Source of the DNA: an uncultured Lacinutrix sp.
GTDB lineage: Bacteria; Bacteroidota; Bacteroidia; Flavobacteriales; Flavobacteriaceae
NCBI RefSeq assembly: GCF_947500325.1
Contig: NZ_CANMRQ010000002.1
Location: forward strand, 62,001 to 126,000
Length of the DNA stretch: 64,000 bases
Direction: 5' to 3'
This document shows, one piece after another, positions 61,074 through 64,000 of the stretch. Made by a program: the position numbers and the translations under genes. Within the stretch, counting starts at the first letter, position 1; every line of letters begins with the position of its first letter. Under the pieces are notes generated by a model. That model did no database searches, was not told the origin of the DNA, and was given only the letters and a program-made list of their open reading frames with translations.

Positions 61074-64000
61074 TTTAACCATTTTTTTAGTGATTATTTT
61101 TCCATTTGACAAAGAAATTTGAGCAATGTAAGTGGCAGAACTCAAATTAGGTAGGTTATAAATTTCAGTGCTTGCACTTCCGTATAATTGATAAAGTTCA
61201 CGACCTAAAATATCAAATATTTTAACCTTTTGTATAGTTACAGAATTAGGAACGGTAAATTTAACATTATCGTTTTGAAGCTCTATAATTGAGATGTCAT
61301 TTACAGATATATCATAACCATCAATACTTAAATTATTGTTCTTAAAAACGATCTCAAAACGATCTCTAAATTCTCCATCATTTGAGGCGAAATCATAATT
61401 AGAATTACTTAAATCATGAACTACGTTATTATAATTGTCTTTTAGATAGATCGTATTAGTATTAAAAAACTCACCTTCAAAATGCGAAATAGAAATAGTA
61501 TAAATTACAGGATTCGTTATTGTTGTATATAGTCCTAATGGAATAACTTCGTCAAGTGTTAAACTTTCAATGGCTTTACCTTGAATAGCATAATTTAGAG
61601 TATTGTTTTCTATAATTGAGTATAAAAATGTCTTATTCCCTACAGATCTATTTCTTGTAGCATCATAAAAAGCACCATCGTATAGGTTAGTAGCACCATC
61701 TAAATAGCCAACTAAAATTTGACTAGAAACTCCCGTATCAGAACTTAAATACAACCACAATTTATTTGCTTCATTTGTTTGATTAGAGGTTCTAAAAAAC
61801 TGATTGTTATTACCTGTAGTTCTCATAGAGTTATTAAAAGTAACTGTGCCTTCGGAAATTGTATCACCATCACCATTAGTTGAAGAGCCTGTGCTACTCC
61901 CCATATTATGATATTCAGCAAAAAAGCCTTGGCCAGATGGAATATATGGATTAGGTTCGTCTAAAGCATCTACTATACCATCTCCATTATTATCGCCACC
62001 AGCAGTACCGCCAGTTCCATTTACCATAGCATAATCAGATTGACTAAAGTTGTTTTGAGAGTTTCCATTATTATTATCGGCTGGTGCGTTTTGATGAGAC
62101 CATAAATATAAAGCACCCTCAAGAGTACCTGTGGGATTCGTTGAGGCGTCGTATGAGTTTTCAGAAAGAAAATCTGCTACAGATATTGCAGAAGGATAAG
62201 GGTTGCCTATAAAATTCCAGTTTTTATCGTTAGTTTCTGTATCGTTTCTATAAATTGTTACTGGAGTAACACCATTATTAAACGCTCCAGAAAACGTATG
62301 TGTAACACCAGATCCAGCAAATGAAGTAATTGATAAGGTGGCAGCATAGCCTATTCCTGGTTGTAATATCTCACTACCAGCAAGCCATAACCAATCGTTA
62401 CCATTGTCATCTTCGTCATCATATACTCCATTAACAAGTACATTGTCATTATTCATTTCAGCAGCACTATCTCTAAAGTTTTCAGCTTGAAATCTAAAAC
62501 GTCTACTGGCAGCTGCTGGAGATAAAGCACCTCCAACAGTTTCACCAATAACAGGAGAGCTCCAAAAGGTATACTCTAACCAATCTTGAGCAGGAGCTGT
62601 TATTTTTGTAACTGTAGACGAAGCTCCAGTGCTATTTGTAAAAGTTGCACTATCATTATTTTGAACAAATGCTCCACTGGTTTCCACAGTTAAAGTACCA
62701 CTATTAGTTACGTTGTTCTCAACTTCTATAAAGTTGTTATTTGTTACTGTTACAGTATAAGAGCTGTTAATTATTAAACTACAAGCGCTAAAATCACCAT
62801 TTGTAGAAGTATTATAATCCCCATCAATTTCAGCTAAAGTTGTTAAATTTGGAGCGCCATTAGACCATGTAGTACCATTCCAAACTGTATTTTGCATAGT
62901 TACTTGCGCAGCGTTTGATGCTATTGCGCATAGTCCTGTCTCGGTGACTTCACAGTAAAACTGATAACCATCTAAATTATAGCCATCAATTGATAAGCTG
63001 GTGGTAGTTTCACCAACTACTATGCTTGGACTAAATGCAGCAGCTGTTACGTCTAACCATCCAGTAGAAGTGCCATCATTATATTTCCATTGGTAAGATA
63101 AAGCGCCAGCATTTCCTGCTGTAGCAGAAATACTTGTAGAAAAAGAATTGCAATTATCAACATCTAGAGGTTGTGTGTCTATTGTTGGAGATGGAGTACT
63201 GGTAATTGCAAAACCAAAACAATCTTCATCACCATCAAAACTCCAATCTGCTAAAGCAAAAGTTGTAGATGGAGCTGTTGCCGTATTTGCTCTTGTAAAA
63301 ACATAACCAAGATTAAAACCTACACCTGGAGTAGTATGATTTTGCCAAACATCATGAGCTGTAGAACCATTAACTAAAACAACACGATCTTCATCATTTA
63401 GACCGCCGCCAGAAAAAGACAAATCTGGTGTGATTGTAGCGCAACTAGAGCATGAAGCACCAGAACTTAATATAATCATAGTAGTGCTACCAGCACTTAT
63501 AGTTCCTGTTAATGCCATGCTTAAATTAAACCCAGTAGTGGGAACTGCAGAGCCTAAAGTAAAATTATTATCGATACCTAAAGTATATGTGGATAAATCA
63601 ATATCTGTTGCTGTAGGGTTTAAGAGTTCTATATAATGACATGAATCTGTTTGATCATCATAAACACCTGAAATAAGTAAATCTGTAAAACTGGCTGAAA
63701 TACCTCCAGATCCACAATCATCATCAAGAAAAAGAAAACTTGTTGCGGAATCTAATCCACATGCAGATTCGGTAACAGTTATGGTTCCAGTTGAAGCTCC
63801 AACTGGAACTTCAGCTATAAGAGTTGTACTGTCAACGAAAGTAACAGTTCCTGCTGTTCCGTTAAAATCAACTGTACTAGTTGCAGTAAAACCAGAACCT
63901 GTTATTGTAACTTGAGTTAAACCTGGGCCAGATATAGGAGAAAAACCTGTAATAGTGTGAGTAGGTGTGCAGCCACCACAATCTGATATTGTAAAAGGAC
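61068..64000 (-). CDS. T9SS cargo protein with IPT/TIG and lamin-tail domains (5' partial)
   Basis: The minus-strand frame stays open from the stop at 61068 to the window edge, so the gene is at least 977 codons and its start is outside. In protein order the visible part has an IPT/TIG domain (GSGFTATSTVDFNGTAG), a lamin-tail domain (SCHYIELLNPTATDIDLSTY), Ig-like stretches (LSYQWKYNDGTSTGW), a region with dockerin-like DNNGDGIVDALDEPNPY, and a C-terminal type A sorting signal (KVKIFDILGRELYQLYG ... ITKKMVKK). It is secreted through the T9SS and attached to the surface. An ATG at 63518 inside the frame is not the start. Confidence 0.88.
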   Translation of the reverse strand, partial: PFTISDCGGCTPTHTITGFSPISGPGLTQVTITGSGFTATSTVDFNGTAGTVTFVDSTTLIAEVPVGASTGTITVTESACGLDSATSFLFLDDDCGSGGISASFTDLLISGVYDDQTDSCHYIELLNPTATDIDLSTYTLGIDNNFTLGSAVPTTGFNLSMALTGTISAGSTTMIILSSGASCSSCATITPDLSFSGGGLNDEDRVVLVNGSTAHDVWQNHTTPGVGFNLGYVFTRANTATAPSTTFALADWSFDGDEDCFGFAITSTPSPTIDTQPLDVDNCNSFSTSISATAGNAGALSYQWKYNDGTSTGWLDVTAAAFSPSIVVGETTTSLSIDGYNLDGYQFYCEVTETGLCAIASNAAQVTMQNTVWNGTTWSNGAPNLTTLAEIDGDYNTSTNGDFSACSLIINSSYTVTVTNNNFIEVENNVTNSGTLTVETSGAFVQNNDSATFTNSTGASSTVTKITAPAQDWLEYTFWSSPVIGETVGGALSPAAASRRFRFQAENFRDSAAEMNNDNVLVNGVYDDEDDNGNDWLWLAGSEILQPGIGYAATLSITSFAGSGVTHTFSGAFNNGVTPVTIYRNDTETNDKNWNFIGNPYPSAISVADFLSENSYDASTNPTGTLEGALYLWSHQNAPADNNNGNSQNNFSQSDYAMVNGTGGTAGGDNNGDGIVDALDEPNPYIPSGQGFFAEYHNMGSSTGSSTNGDGDTISEGTVTFNNSMRTTGNNNQFFRTSNQTNEANKLWLYLSSDTGVSSQILVGYLDGATNLYDGAFYDATRNRSVGNKTFLYSIIENNTLNYAIQGKAIESLTLDEVIPLGLYTTITNPVIYTISISHFEGEFFNTNTIYLKDNYNNVVHDLSNSNYDFASNDGEFRDRFEIVFKNNNLSIDGYDISVNDISIIELQNDNVKFTVPNSVTIQKVKIFDILGRELYQLYGSASTEIYNLPNLSSATYIAQISLSNGKIITKKMVKK

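Overview
The window looks like a chromosome segment from a marine-type member of the Flavobacteriaceae (phylum Bacteroidota). The DNA is AT-rich. The genes include type IX secretion (T9SS) components and cargo, PorZ next to RecO, DUF6443-type RHS proteins, an NADP-type glutamate dehydrogenase, and a visible TTG-N20-TAnnTTTG promoter. No rRNA, tRNA or CRISPR array was seen.

Layout. (1) 1-2911: on the minus strand, a 59-aa lipoprotein missed by a 60-aa cutoff, then a TPR sensor histidine kinase and its response regulator. (2) 3069-7670: an RtcR-type sigma-54 activator with an N-terminal CARF-like domain, a convergent 97-aa unknown, and two paralogous membrane proteins of no recognised family. 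This is the best candidate in the window for an undescribed sensing or defence module. (3) 7684-15560: an integrated mobile element with a RuvC-fold protein, XRE regulator, winged-helix replication-type protein, large serine recombinase, VirD4/HerA-like ATPase, RadC, a Dam-type methylase and four small accessory genes built from shared modules. No relaxase was seen. (4) 15561-16467: non-coding, with three terminator-like hairpins and a 58-nt direct repeat. (5) 16468-25319: a polymorphic-toxin locus with a cell-surface RHS partner, an RHS protein ending in a GIY-YIG-like nuclease, and a putative immunity protein.

(6) 25793-37284: a complete-looking type II secretion / type IV pilus-like machine in two divergent operons: inner-membrane GspF, pseudopilins, a GspC/PilP-like protein and lipoproteins on the minus strand; major pseudopilin, prepilin peptidase, GspE ATPase, GspD secretin, GspL-like and GspM-like proteins on the plus strand. 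A palindrome of form GTCTA-N12-TAGAC lies in the divergent promoter region, and a close copy lies between this cluster and the RHS operon, which suggests a shared regulator.

(7) 37521-64000: mostly core genes: cvpA, pheS, gpsA, a LysM protein, nadD, gmk, yicC, a thioesterase, an EamA transporter, an ArsC-like protein, DinB, a Cys/Met-metabolism PLP enzyme, gdhA, porZ, recO, a TonB-dependent receptor, and a very large T9SS cargo protein running off the right edge. Two intergenic regions hold repeats: a MITE-like hairpin element plus a structured repeat at 42232-42544, and a tandem array of about 335-bp units with a conserved 18-nt palindrome and terminators at 45700-46455.
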